Assembly: GCF_036227605.1 (NCBI RefSeq)
Contig: NZ_CP109487.1
Span: forward strand, 4,779,501-4,843,500
DNA: 64,000 nt
Source of the DNA: Streptomyces sp. NBC_01439
Lineage (GTDB): Bacteria > Actinomycetota > Actinomycetes > Streptomycetales > Streptomycetaceae
Direction of reading: 5' to 3'
Shown in pieces: positions 24,932 to 33,399 of the stretch. The notes below the pieces were generated by a model, which saw only the letters and a program-made list of their open reading frames with translations, searched no databases and had not been told where the DNA came from. Every line of letters starts with the position of its first letter. Positions within the stretch are counted from its first letter, which is position 1. The position numbers and the translations under genes were made by a program.

Positions 24932-26113
24932 ATGGCCGAAACCCTGCTCGCCCCGGCGGCACAGAAGACCGCCCGGCTCCCGCTCCTGGACGTCCTGCGC
25001 GGCGCCGCGATCCTCGGCACGCTCATGACCAACGTCTGGATCTTCACCTCGCCCGGCTCGGAGTGGGGGGTGCTCCAGGGCGGTCTGAAGCTGCCCGACC
25101 CGATCGCCGACCCCTCCGCCGCCCACCTCGCCGAGAGCGTCTTCCGCTTCCTCGCGGACGGCAAGTTCCTGGCCCTGCTGACGGTCCTGTTCGGGGTGGG
25201 CCTGGCCATCCAGTTCGACTCCGCCGCCCGCCGCGGCGACCCCTGGCCCGGGCGCTACCCGCGCCGCGCCGCCTTCCTCTTCGTCGAGGGCACCGTCCAC
25301 TTCGTGCTCGTCTTCGCCTGGGACGTGCTCATGGGGTACGCGGTGACCGCCCTGCTCGTCGCCTGGTTGCTGGCCCGCTCCGAGAAGGTGCGCAAGGTGG
25401 CCATGTGGACGGCCGGCGGGCTGCACCTGGCTCTGGTGTCCCTGGCGACCCTCGACGCACTGAGCCGGCCGCCCGGCGCCCCCAAGAGCCCGGACCCGGC
25501 CGCCGTCGAGCTGTACGCCCACGGAAGCTATCCGGACCAGATCGCCTTGCGCCTGGAACACTTCCTCGCGCTGCGCATCGAGCCGGTCTTCTCCTTCGGG
25601 CTGCTCGTGTTCCTCTTCCTCCTCGGCGTGCGGCTGCACCGCGCCGGCGCCTTCACCGCCACCGACGAAGGCCGCCGCATCCGCGGCCGGCTTGCCACCT
25701 GGGGCCTGGGCCTCGGGCTGCCGCTGAACGCCGCGACCACCCTCGGCGGCGGCGACTTCTACCTCCTGGGCCGCTACGGCGCCGCGCCCCTGCTCGCCCT
25801 CGGCTACATCGGCCTGATCGGCACCGCCCTCGACCGGCGGTGGATCCCGGCCCCGGTGAGCCGTTCCCTCGGCTCCGTCGGCCGCACCGCCCTGTCCTGC
25901 TACGTCGCCCAGAACCTGCTCTGCATGCTGCTCTGCTACGGCATCGGGCTGGGCCTCGCCGAACGGCTCGGCGGCACCGGCCCCTGGTGGGTGATGGGCC
26001 TGTGGGCCGGCGTGAGCCTGGTCCTGGCCGCCGGATCACGGCTGTGGCTGCGCCGCTTCGACCACGGCCCGCTGGAGGCCGTGCAGCGCACGGTCCTCAA
26101 GAGCCGCCGGTGA
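24932..26113 (+). CDS. DUF418 domain membrane protein
   Basis: A 393-residue integral membrane protein with about eight to nine helices. It starts with RLPLLDVLRGAAILGTLMTN, and near the end has the DUF418 hallmark GRTALSCYVAQNLLCMLLCYG. Function is unknown; the family is distantly related to acyltransferase-type membrane proteins. Its 3' end overlaps the convergent inhibitor-like gene by 17 bp. Confidence 0.88.
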   Translation: MAETLLAPAAQKTARLPLLDVLRGAAILGTLMTNVWIFTSPGSEWGVLQGGLKLPDPIADPSAAHLAESVFRFLADGKFLALLTVLFGVGLAIQFDSAARRGDPWPGRYPRRAAFLFVEGTVHFVLVFAWDVLMGYAVTALLVAWLLARSEKVRKVAMWTAGGLHLALVSLATLDALSRPPGAPKSPDPAAVELYAHGSYPDQIALRLEHFLALRIEPVFSFGLLVFLFLLGVRLHRAGAFTATDEGRRIRGRLATWGLGLGLPLNAATTLGGGDFYLLGRYGAAPLLALGYIGLIGTALDRRWIPAPVSRSLGSVGRTALSCYVAQNLLCMLLCYGIGLGLAERLGGTGPWWVMGLWAGVSLVLAAGSRLWLRRFDHGPLEAVQRTVLKSRR

Positions 26114-26447
26114 CCGCCGCCACCTCCACGTCCAGGACGAACTCGTCGTAGGGCGCCTCGTCCGGGTAGGGCGGCCGGACCTGCGCGAAACGGATCCGGG
26201 CCCGACCCCCGCCCGGGGGCCGGGCCCGGACCACGTAGGTCCGCTCCACCGGGGCCCCCGGCAGCGGGGCCGCCCCGGCGGCCCCGACCCCGGACCCGCC
26301 GACCCCGGACCCGGGGGCCTCCGCCACCGTCACCGCGTCCGCGTCCCCGGTGACCTGCCAGGTCCACACGTACCCGCGCGCGCCACGCCCGGTGAGCCGC
26401 AGCTCGTACGGCTCGTCCGGGCCCAGCACGATGCTCCGTACCTCCAC
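26097..26447 (-). CDS. Chagasin-like (I42) protease-inhibitor domain protein
   Basis: A 116-residue small protein placed 15 bp downstream of a papain-like protease gene. Inhibitor family I42 proteins block C1 proteases through three loops. Here GRGARGYVWTW (residues 20-30) resembles the NPTTGYxW loop, a Gly/Ala-rich stretch (45-65) takes the place of the middle loop, and RPPYPDEAPYDEFVLDVEV resembles the RPW loop and last strand. The match is loose, and a Gly/Pro-rich insertion is unusual. There is no signal peptide. Inhibition of the neighbouring protease is inferred from the context. Confidence 0.55.
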   Translation of the reverse strand: MEVRSIVLGPDEPYELRLTGRGARGYVWTWQVTGDADAVTVAEAPGSGVGGSGVGAAGAAPLPGAPVERTYVVRARPPGGGRARIRFAQVRPPYPDEAPYDEFVLDVEVAAVTGGS

Positions 26448-26462
26448 GCCCGCCCGTTCCTC

Positions 26463-28358
26463 TCAGACGGGGCCGATCACCGACCCCTCGTGCCAGCCCG
26501 CGCCGTCGCGCCAGTAGTGCTGGAGGCGGCGGTCGGTGCGCAGGACGACCACTTCCAGGTTGAACCCGAAACTGCCCTGGAGCATCCCGGTGACGGAGAC
26601 CACGTCGTGCCCGAAGACCGCGCTGCGCCGCCAGGGCGAGCCGCCCGCGTTGCCGCGCCACCAGTGCTCCACGCGGCCGTCGGCGACGGCCACGCACAAC
26701 TCGTAGTTCCCGGCGGTGTCCTCGTCCGCGGCCCCGAACTGCCCCTCGATCAGGCAGGGCGCGGAGACGGCCGCCGCGGCACTGCCGAAGACCTCCCCCG
26801 CCCGCCAGGTGAAGCCGTTCGGATCGTCGCGCCACCACAGCTGCATGCGGCCGTCGGTGCGGGTGGCGACGAGGTCGAGGTGGCGGCCGCGGGTCTGGAC
26901 GAGGGCGGGCCCGTAGTGGGCGATGCCGGAGGCGAACCGGCCGCCGTCGTTCCAGGTCCAGGGGGCGCCGTTGATCCGCCACCAGTGGTTGAGGCGGCCG
27001 TCGGCGGTCCGTACGACGACCTCGAAGTTGCCCGGCTTGCCGTAGTCGCTCTGGATGAACGCCGGGGTCGACCCGACGGCCGCGTCGCCCGGCCCGAAGA
27101 GGCCGCCGTCGCGCCAGGCCCCGCCGGACTGCTCGTAGTACCAGTGGCGCAGCCGGCCGCCGGTGGTCACGTGCAGGGACTCCATGTTGCGGTTGTAGGT
27201 GGTGCCGGTGAAAGCGGGCTGGCCGGAGGCGTCGGCGGCGAAGGTCCCCGCACGGGCCCAGGCGAACGGGGAATCGCCCTCGCGCCACCAGTGCTGGAGG
27301 CGGTCTCCGGGGGCGGTGGCGAGCAGCTCGAAGTTGCGGTGGGCGCGGCCGTTGCCGCTCTCGTAGACGTTGCCGGTGTGCAGGCGGCGCTTGGTCCACG
27401 GGTCGGGGTTGGTGCCGCGCAGGCCGCACTTGGCCCAGTAGTCGATGTTGACCTCGCCGTAGGCGATCCGGCCGTAGCCGCCGACGTGGTAGCCCGTCCC
27501 CCAGGAGTTCTTGAACAGCCAGCAGCCGGCCGCGTCGTCGTATCCGACGATCAACACGCAGTGGCCGCCCGCGAGATGGTCGCTCGTACGGTGGTACACG
27601 CCGGAGCCGAGGCCGAAGAAGTCGTCGTACACGTCGAAGCAGGCCGTCAGCGGGCCGACCGTGTCCAGCCAGACCTTCTGCTGCTCCACGTCGCCGAGCC
27701 GGACGTAGTCGGTGATCCGGACGGTCCGGCCGGACCGGTCCCAGCTGGGCGTGTACTCGGCGCGCCAGGCGTCGCGGCGGGCGGCCGGGAGCCCCGCGGG
27801 CGGGGTGCTGTACGGCCAGCAGTCCGGGTCCGCGAGTCCGCCGTTCGCCTTGATCCAGTCGAGGGCGGTCTCCGGATTGCTGCCCTGGCCGCAGCTGAAG
27901 CGCAGGCCGTCGTGGACGTCCCCCTCCGAGCGCTCCGCCCACACGTCGTGCTCGATCCGGGCCATGGACTCCACCAAGCCGGTGGCGCCGAAGGCCCAGC
28001 AGGAACCGCACGGGTTCTGGTCCTTCACCTTGGTGATCCACGGCCAGCCCCAGCGGCTGCGCCAGTCCACGGCGGTGGGCCGGGCCGCAGCGGCCGCCCC
28101 CCGGACCCCGGGCAGCAGCCCGTGGGCGGCGCGGCGCCGGGTCAGGTGCGGATTGCCGCTCGCGCGGCCGATCGTCCCCGGGAGGTCGATCACCCCCGCG
28201 TCTTCGGCAGTGGTCAGGTTCGCCCCGGGCTCCAGACCGAGCGAAGGCCGCGGCACGGGCTCCTCGTCGGCGAGGTGCTCCAGGACCGACCAGCGCGCCC
28301 CCTGCCGGGCGAGCTGCGCACGCAGCTCGCCCACCGACTGGACAGACTCCTCCGGCAT
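26463..28358 (-). CDS. C1 (papain-like) cysteine protease with C-terminal HWWR repeats
   Basis: A 631-residue protein. The papain fold covers about residues 93-310 with all key residues: Gln114 and Cys120 in DQNPCGSCWAFG, His266 in GGHCVLIVGYD and Asn284 in FKNSWGTGY. The first 90 residues may be a propeptide-like segment. From about residue 335 there are six imperfect repeats of roughly 50 residues with the core L-x-H-W-W-R (LQHWWRE, LRHWYYE, LNHWWRI, MQLWWRD, VEHWWRG, LQHYWRD), likely blades of a lectin-like beta-propeller. No Sec or Tat signal is seen, which is odd for this protease class. TTG 28391 is an alternative start. Confidence 0.88.
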   Translation of the reverse strand: MPEESVQSVGELRAQLARQGARWSVLEHLADEEPVPRPSLGLEPGANLTTAEDAGVIDLPGTIGRASGNPHLTRRRAAHGLLPGVRGAAAAARPTAVDWRSRWGWPWITKVKDQNPCGSCWAFGATGLVESMARIEHDVWAERSEGDVHDGLRFSCGQGSNPETALDWIKANGGLADPDCWPYSTPPAGLPAARRDAWRAEYTPSWDRSGRTVRITDYVRLGDVEQQKVWLDTVGPLTACFDVYDDFFGLGSGVYHRTSDHLAGGHCVLIVGYDDAAGCWLFKNSWGTGYHVGGYGRIAYGEVNIDYWAKCGLRGTNPDPWTKRRLHTGNVYESGNGRAHRNFELLATAPGDRLQHWWREGDSPFAWARAGTFAADASGQPAFTGTTYNRNMESLHVTTGGRLRHWYYEQSGGAWRDGGLFGPGDAAVGSTPAFIQSDYGKPGNFEVVVRTADGRLNHWWRINGAPWTWNDGGRFASGIAHYGPALVQTRGRHLDLVATRTDGRMQLWWRDDPNGFTWRAGEVFGSAAAAVSAPCLIEGQFGAADEDTAGNYELCVAVADGRVEHWWRGNAGGSPWRRSAVFGHDVVSVTGMLQGSFGFNLEVVVLRTDRRLQHYWRDGAGWHEGSVIGPV

Positions 28359-28493
28359 AGCGGCCCCCCAGCTGCAACCGTTCGGATCCAAGACCCGGGA
28401 GCGTCTCCCCGGCGCCCGGGGGCGTCAAGGGGGTCCGCACGGTCGCGCGGGGGCACGAGGGGGCGTGCCGTGCCGCGGGGGCGCTACCGGGGT

Positions 28494-29603
28494 TCAACCG
28501 TCCAAGGAGATCGCGTTCTTGGCGCGCTCCACCGATTCCTCGGACGCGGGTCCGCCCGGGTTCTCCGTCGCCAGCGCCTGGTTGAGGTCGACGAAGGGCC
28601 GCATCCGCTCCTCGTAGCGGGCGTACGCGGCGAAGTGGTCGCCGGGCGTCTGGGCGAGGGAGTCGGCGAGCACGTGGGCGCCCACCAGGGCCAGGCTGGT
28701 GCCCTGCCCCGAGAGGGGGGAGGGGCAGTAGCTGGCGTCCCCGAGCAGGGCGATACGGCCCCGCGACCACCGGTCCATGCGGATCTGGGCCATGGCGTCG
28801 CAGTAGAAGTCGGGCGTCTTGCGGGCGGCCTCGGCCAGGCGGGCCCCTTCCCACCGTACGGTCTCCAGCCGGTCGACGACCGTCCGCCGCAGGGCCTCGA
28901 CGGTGCGCAGTTCCGGGGCGAGGGGGGCGGACTCGAAGCCGAAGGCGATGCGCAGTTCGGTGTTGTCCCGCACGGGCATGATGCCGAAGCCCATGTCCCC
29001 GTCCCGCAGCCACATCTGCCAGTCCTCCAGGCCGAGGAAGTTGTCCGCGCCGAACACCGAGAGGTAGCTGCCCAGGTGGTGGGCGTAGTCCTCTTCGGGG
29101 CCGAAGGCCAGGCGCCGTACGGTGGAGTGCAGGCCGTCGGCCCCGACGACGAGGTCGAAGGTGCGCGGCGCCGCGTGCGCGAACTCCACCCGCACTCCGC
29201 TCCCGTCCTCCTGCAGAGCCGTGATGGTGTCGCCGAAGACGTACTCGACGTCCGTGCGGGTGTGCTCGTGAACCATCCGCACCAGGTCCTCGCGCAGCAC
29301 CTCGATGTCCTCGCTGTCGAGCCGGCCGCTGCTGAAGGTCGCCTCGGTGGAGCGGCCGACCTCGCTGCCGCCGGGGCCGAGGATCGACATGCCGCGCATC
29401 CGGGTGCGGACGCGGCTCGCCCCCTCGAGCAACCCCACGCGCTCCACGACGTCGAGCGCGACGCCGCGGATGTCCACGGCCTGCCCGCCGCCGCGCACGC
29501 CCGGGGCACGTTCGACGACGGTGGGCTCGAAGCCGTGGCGGTGCAGGAGGTGGGCGAGGACGGGACCCGCGATGCCGCCGCCGGAGATGAGTACGGTCCG
29601 CAC
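28494..29603 (-). CDS. FAD-dependent monooxygenase (PHBH/TetX-like)
   Basis: Class A flavoprotein of 369 residues. It has the N-terminal GGGIAGPVLAHLLHRHGF dinucleotide fold, the middle DLVVGADGLHSTVRR (DG motif) and ALLGDASYCPSPLSGQGTSLAL (GD motif) for FAD ribityl binding. Such enzymes hydroxylate aromatic compounds or drugs with NAD(P)H and O2; TetX-type members inactivate tetracyclines. The start is GTG 29603, with a GGAG site. It is divergent from the GntR-TetR chimera, with palindromes in between, so it is probably a repressed detoxification or catabolic gene. Confidence 0.92.
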   Translation of the reverse strand: MRTVLISGGGIAGPVLAHLLHRHGFEPTVVERAPGVRGGGQAVDIRGVALDVVERVGLLEGASRVRTRMRGMSILGPGGSEVGRSTEATFSSGRLDSEDIEVLREDLVRMVHEHTRTDVEYVFGDTITALQEDGSGVRVEFAHAAPRTFDLVVGADGLHSTVRRLAFGPEEDYAHHLGSYLSVFGADNFLGLEDWQMWLRDGDMGFGIMPVRDNTELRIAFGFESAPLAPELRTVEALRRTVVDRLETVRWEGARLAEAARKTPDFYCDAMAQIRMDRWSRGRIALLGDASYCPSPLSGQGTSLALVGAHVLADSLAQTPGDHFAAYARYEERMRPFVDLNQALATENPGGPASEESVERAKNAISLDG

Positions 29604-29623
29604 GAGAAGCTCCTTCGGTGGTT

Positions 29624-29658
29624 TGTACGCTGTACGCACACTGAATGTACGACGTACA
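29624..29658. promoter_or_regulatory. GTAC-rich operator upstream of the flavin monooxygenase
   Basis: Contains the perfect palindrome TGTACG-A-CGTACA at 29646-29658 and a direct repeat TGTACGC/TGTACGC at 29624-29637. It overlaps the expected -35/-10 region of the monooxygenase gene, so binding would repress it. It differs from the CTAG-centred sites near the regulator gene. Confidence 0.65.
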
Positions 29659-29687
29659 CACAGGCCTCTCAACAGGCGTTAAGGCTC

Positions 29688-29752
29688 TCCTGTACTAGCT
29701 CAGACCGGCTCCGAGAGAGATCCTCGCTGCTACCCTCTGCACTAGTACAGGA
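29688..29752. promoter_or_regulatory. Long inverted repeat in the regulator's own promoter
   Basis: Perfect 11-bp arms TCCTGTACTAG (29688-29698) and CTAGTACAGGA (29742-29752), 43 bp apart. Each arm belongs to a weaker 14-bp palindrome of the form CTG-N-ACTAGT-N-CAG. Probably two operator copies for the GntR-TetR protein made from 29770. Confidence 0.65.
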
Positions 29753-29769
29753 CAGAAAGGCGGAAGAAC

Positions 29770-30747
29770 GTGACGCAGACCACAGGAGCAGCCGGCGATC
29801 CGCCCTACCTGCGCATCGTCGCCGCGATCCGGCGGCGCATCGCGGACGGGGAACTCGCCCCCGGGGACCGGGTCCCCTCCACCCGGCAGATCGCCGCACA
29901 ATGGGGCGTCGCGCTCGCCACCGCCACCAAGGCGCTGACCACCCTGCGCCTGGAGGGCCTGGTCGAGGCCCGCCCCCGGATCGGCACGGTCGTCGCCGGG
30001 AGCGCATCCGCCGACCCCGGCGCCCCCGCCGCACCGGCGGCCCGCAGGCGCGCCTCGCCCGCCCCGGACACCGAGCCGGAGCTGACCCTCGAACGGATCG
30101 TCCGCGCCGCCGTCGAGATCGCCGATGCCGAAGGGCTCGCGGCGCTCTCCATGCGCGGTGTCGCGGCCCGGCTCGGTGTCGCGGCGATGTCGACCTACCG
30201 GTACGTGCCGAGCAAGGAGGACCTGGTCCTGCTCATGGCCGACGCCGCGTACGGCGAGGCCCACCCCGCCGACGCCTACGCCGGCGCCCCCGAGGACTGG
30301 CGGGCGCGCATCGAGGCGGGCGGCCGGACCTTGTGGCAGCTGTACCGCAAACACCCGTGGCTGGCCCGGGTCGGCTCCCTCACCCGCCCGTTGCTGGTGC
30401 CCAACCTGCTGGTCCACGGCGAGTGGATGCTGAGCGCCCTCGACGGACGCGGGCTCGACCCGACCACCCTCTTCGACATCCACGTCCTGCTCTACAGCCA
30501 CGTGCACGGCCTGGCGGTCCACCTGGAGTTGGAGGCCGACGCCGAGGCGACCACCGGCCAGTCGGAGGACCAGTGGATGGACAGCCGCGCCCCCGTCCTC
30601 CAGGAACTGATGGACTCCGGCCGCTTCCCGACCTTCGCCAAGGTGGTCAGATCCTTCGAGGACGGCTACGACCTGCGGCTGGACGCGCTCTTCGACCTCG
30701 GCCTGGGGGCCCTCCTGGACGGCCTGACCCCCGTCGTCGAGGGCTGA
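29770..30747 (+). CDS. GntR-TetR chimeric transcriptional regulator
   Basis: A 325-residue protein with two DNA-binding domains. Residues 12-78 form a GntR winged HTH (YLRIVAAIRRRIADGELAPGD, then WGVALATATKALTTLRLEGL). After a Pro/Ala linker, residues 100-150 form a TetR HTH (LTLERIVRAAVEIADAEGL, then LGVAAMSTYRYVPSKEDLV), followed by a TetR_C-type ligand domain. This fusion is known in actinobacteria but is not common. It is divergent from the flavin monooxygenase and most likely represses it and itself. GTG start with a GGCGGAAG site. Confidence 0.9.
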   Translation: MTQTTGAAGDPPYLRIVAAIRRRIADGELAPGDRVPSTRQIAAQWGVALATATKALTTLRLEGLVEARPRIGTVVAGSASADPGAPAAPAARRRASPAPDTEPELTLERIVRAAVEIADAEGLAALSMRGVAARLGVAAMSTYRYVPSKEDLVLLMADAAYGEAHPADAYAGAPEDWRARIEAGGRTLWQLYRKHPWLARVGSLTRPLLVPNLLVHGEWMLSALDGRGLDPTTLFDIHVLLYSHVHGLAVHLELEADAEATTGQSEDQWMDSRAPVLQELMDSGRFPTFAKVVRSFEDGYDLRLDALFDLGLGALLDGLTPVVEG

Positions 30748-30754
30748 GGACGCC

Positions 30755-30792
30755 CCCTCGGGCTCCCCCGCGCCCCGCGGGGGGCCCGAGGG
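30755..30792 (+). terminator. Hairpin after the GntR-TetR gene
   Basis: Inverted repeat CCCTCGGGC (30755-30763) and GCCCGAGGG (30784-30792) with an additional GC-rich inner stem, 8 bp after the stop. Confidence 0.65.
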
Positions 30793-30814
30793 AGCCCGTA
30801 TAGGGTCGGGCCGT

Positions 30815-32020
30815 ATGGGGACGTGGAGCGCGCCGAGCGCCATCGAGAGAGAGCTGTACGGGGCCAAGTCCTCCGGCGACTGGGCCGCGTACTTCGACGT
30901 ACTGGCCCGTTCGCCGCTGTACGTGGCGCAGTCCCGCGCGCGGTCCGACGCACACCCCGACTCGGTGTTCTTCCACGCCACCCCGGACCGGATGCTCGTC
31001 GTCCACACCGCCGGAATGCTGCCCGCCCCCACCCCCGAGACGGTCTACGAGTCGCGCAGCCTGCGCTGGTTCGCCAAGGTCTGGGCCGCCGACGACCCCG
31101 CCTTCCTCGCCGTCAACCCGGGCTCCCCCAGCGAGGCCTACCTCACGACCACCCCCGCCGACCTGGCCCGCTGGCGCGCCCATGCGGAGGCCGCCCCCCA
31201 CTACGGCCTGCCCGAGGGCAAGGTCCACGCCCTGTTCACCGGCGGCCCGCTGCACGGGCCCGTCGCCCACGGCCTCGCCGTCGGCGGTCATCTCGCCGTC
31301 ACCAACGGTGAGTTCTGGAACTCCCTCGCCTACCACGGCAGCGGCTACCAGTACGAACGCCGCCGCGTCGCGAAGAGCTGGAGCATCACCGACCGGTCCG
31401 ACTGGCTCTTCACCCTGGAGACGCTGTTGGACCGCGGGATGGTCAGCCCCGTCTGGGAGTACGCGCTCCGCGTTCGCCGGGCCCTCGCCTCCGACTTCGC
31501 CGGGCCGGTGGACATCGAGCACTGGCGGCACGCCGCCGAGGCGAGCCTGCGCCGCAGCGCCGAACGCGCCGCCGAGCCGCAACTCACCCCCGACGGGGTC
31601 ACCGTCGCCCAGCCGCGGCCGGTCGCCGAGATCGAGGGGGAGATAGCCGGCGTCAAACGCCTCATCGGCCGGATCACCCGCTACGAGCAGCGCTTCCGGG
31701 CCGACGGCCTGCTCCCCGGAGACGGCTGGGTCCGCTCCGTGGAGGGCTGGGACATCGGCCGGGCCTCACAGATGGCCCGCTGGGGCGTCGGCTGCCGCTA
31801 CGGGACCGTCGCCGAGGCCGAGAAGGCCGTACTGCGCGCCGGGGAGGCGGCGCGCGACGCGTACCGCTCGTGGGCGGAGTTCTCCGCCGGGTACGTCCTC
31901 GGCCGGTGCCTGCACTTCGACGAGGAGGAGTTCGGCACCTGGTACACGACCGCCCTCGCCGCCCACCTCGCGCTGACGACCGACCCGGCCAGCCCCTGGC
32001 TCAACATCCCCTGGAACTAG
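30815..32020 (+). CDS. SseB-like N-terminus fused to DUF1266
   Basis: A 401-residue soluble protein. Residues 1-140 resemble SseB-type domains (SPLYVAQSRARSDAHPDS... FLAVNPGSPSEAYL). The C-terminal 200 residues carry the DUF1266 signature: VEGWDIGRASQMARWGVGCRYGT, GYVLGRCLHFD and the terminal SPWLNIPWN. DUF1266 is of unknown function and is often found in proteins linked to contact-dependent or secreted-effector loci, but nothing of that kind is adjacent here. There are no membrane segments. Confidence 0.78.
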   Translation: MGTWSAPSAIERELYGAKSSGDWAAYFDVLARSPLYVAQSRARSDAHPDSVFFHATPDRMLVVHTAGMLPAPTPETVYESRSLRWFAKVWAADDPAFLAVNPGSPSEAYLTTTPADLARWRAHAEAAPHYGLPEGKVHALFTGGPLHGPVAHGLAVGGHLAVTNGEFWNSLAYHGSGYQYERRRVAKSWSITDRSDWLFTLETLLDRGMVSPVWEYALRVRRALASDFAGPVDIEHWRHAAEASLRRSAERAAEPQLTPDGVTVAQPRPVAEIEGEIAGVKRLIGRITRYEQRFRADGLLPGDGWVRSVEGWDIGRASQMARWGVGCRYGTVAEAEKAVLRAGEAARDAYRSWAEFSAGYVLGRCLHFDEEEFGTWYTTALAAHLALTTDPASPWLNIPWN

Positions 32021-32111
32021 ACATGTCCGGATGGTGTCCGACCTCGGGTAGTCGGCGGCCGGGGCCGGAAACCGGCGGCGGGCCACGAGGTCCCCGACTA
32101 GCCTCGCCGCC

Positions 32112-32522
32112 ATGACTGTTGAGCTGAACGAGACCGTGCGGGGGCTGCTCGACGCGCCGCACCCCGCCGTCCTGTCGACCATCAACCCCGACGGAAGCCC
32201 GCAGAGTTCGGTGATCTGGGTGACCCGTGACGGCGGCGACCTGCTGGTCTCCACCGAGCAGGGCCGCCGCAAGGAGCGCAACATCGTCCGGGACGGGCGG
32301 GTCGGCATCACCGTCTTCGACCTGGCCAATCCCTTCCTCTACGCCGAGATCCGCGGCACGGCCACCGTCACCGAGGACGTCGGCCGGGCGGTGGCCGTGC
32401 GCATCGCCGAGGAGTACATGGGCCCGGGCGCCGGCAAGGAGTACGCCGAGGCCCCGGCCGAGGACGTCCGGGTGGTCGTCCGCATCACCCCGACCAAGGT
32501 CCTCGGCAACGCGGCCCGCTAG
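32112..32522 (+). CDS. PPOX-class F420-dependent oxidoreductase
   Basis: A 136-residue split-barrel flavin/deazaflavin protein. The N-terminal part PHPAVLSTINPDGSPQSSVIWV and GDLLVSTEQGRRKERNIVRDGRV are typical of the F420-binding FDOR-B group (Rv1155-like), which reduces conjugated C=C bonds or nitro groups using F420H2. The KER/RN residues fit F420 phosphate binding. Monocistronic, ATG start at 32112. The substrate is unknown. Confidence 0.87.
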   Translation: MTVELNETVRGLLDAPHPAVLSTINPDGSPQSSVIWVTRDGGDLLVSTEQGRRKERNIVRDGRVGITVFDLANPFLYAEIRGTATVTEDVGRAVAVRIAEEYMGPGAGKEYAEAPAEDVRVVVRITPTKVLGNAAR

Positions 32523-32548
32523 GTCCTGTCGGATCGGCCCGGCAGCCC

Positions 32549-33313
32549 TCAGGGAAGGCCGGGCCGGACCGCCGCCCAGGCGTCGATCGCCTGCGTCGAG
32601 GGGTCGGCCTCCGCGAGGTGGGGCCGCACGAGCACCAGCAACGGGATCAGGCCCTTGATCCGGCGCAGGTGCCGGATCCGGTGGTAGGGGAGGTCCCGCC
32701 AGACCCGGCCCTGCGCCGCGGCCTGCTCCGGGGTCAGGTCCATCAGCGCCAACAGTTCCCGGCACAGGGCGGCCGGGTCACCGCCCTCGTCCGGGCCGAA
32801 CTGCTGGATCAAGTAGACCTGTACGGAGGCCAGTTCGGGCGCCCGGAGCAGATCGGACCCGCCCTCGGCCCGCGCGCAGCGATGGGTGGCGGCCAGCGCG
32901 ATCCGGCCCCAGCGCAGCCGGATCCCGTCCGGCAGCCGCTCGTCCCGCATCCGCACCCCGGCCAGGACGCGCAGGGTCCGCGGGTGCGGTTCGTCCCGCA
33001 GCGGCGGGCCGGTGGCCAGCCAGGCTTCCAGCTCCTCCAGCGAGTGCCCGTCGGGCGGCACCGAGGTGAGCACCTGTCCCCGGGTGAGCAGCGCGACCAT
33101 GGCGCCCGCGAGGTGGACCCTCGCGACGTGCCCGGCGTCGAAGGAGCCGACGGCCCGCCCGTGACGCTCGATGCGGCGCAGGCCGATCCTGGATTCCCCG
33201 ACGGCGTAGACCTGTCCGGCCCGCGCCACCCCGCCGACGCAGCGGACCACGCACACCCCGCCCGTGACGTCGGCCTCCTCGACGGAGTACACCTGCAATT
33301 CGGCGATGGACAC
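32549..33313 (-). CDS. Hypothetical protein with EF-Tu domain-2-like N-terminus
   Basis: A 254-residue protein. The first 85 residues (VRCVGGVARAGQVYAVGES... FDAGHVARVHLAGAMVALLTRGQVL) look like a translation-factor-type beta-barrel. The remainder is helical, with basic segments YHRIRHLRRIKGL. No GTPase motifs and no signal peptide. The full-length family is not recognised. GTG start. Confidence 0.6.
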   Translation of the reverse strand: MSIAELQVYSVEEADVTGGVCVVRCVGGVARAGQVYAVGESRIGLRRIERHGRAVGSFDAGHVARVHLAGAMVALLTRGQVLTSVPPDGHSLEELEAWLATGPPLRDEPHPRTLRVLAGVRMRDERLPDGIRLRWGRIALAATHRCARAEGGSDLLRAPELASVQVYLIQQFGPDEGGDPAALCRELLALMDLTPEQAAAQGRVWRDLPYHRIRHLRRIKGLIPLLVLVRPHLAEADPSTQAIDAWAAVRPGLP

Positions 33314-33399
33314 CCGCGCCCCCTTCCCCGGGCGGAGGTTACCTCCCGGGGCGGCCGCCCGCGCTCACGGGAGCCGTGGAGACTTCGGCCGTGGAGGCT

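Noticed and set aside
26490..30803. Very long plus-strand open frame (over 1,400 codons) antisense to the protease and monooxygenase genes.
   Set aside because: Composition is Ala/Gly/Arg/Pro-rich with no recognisable domain over most of its length. It is the high-GC mirror of well-supported minus-strand genes with intact motifs.
4021..32533. 13-bp sequence TAGGTCCTGTCGG after the stop at 4021-4033 and again at 32521-32533.
   Set aside because: Too short, with no flanking similarity or palindromy; probably chance or a shared stop-codon context.
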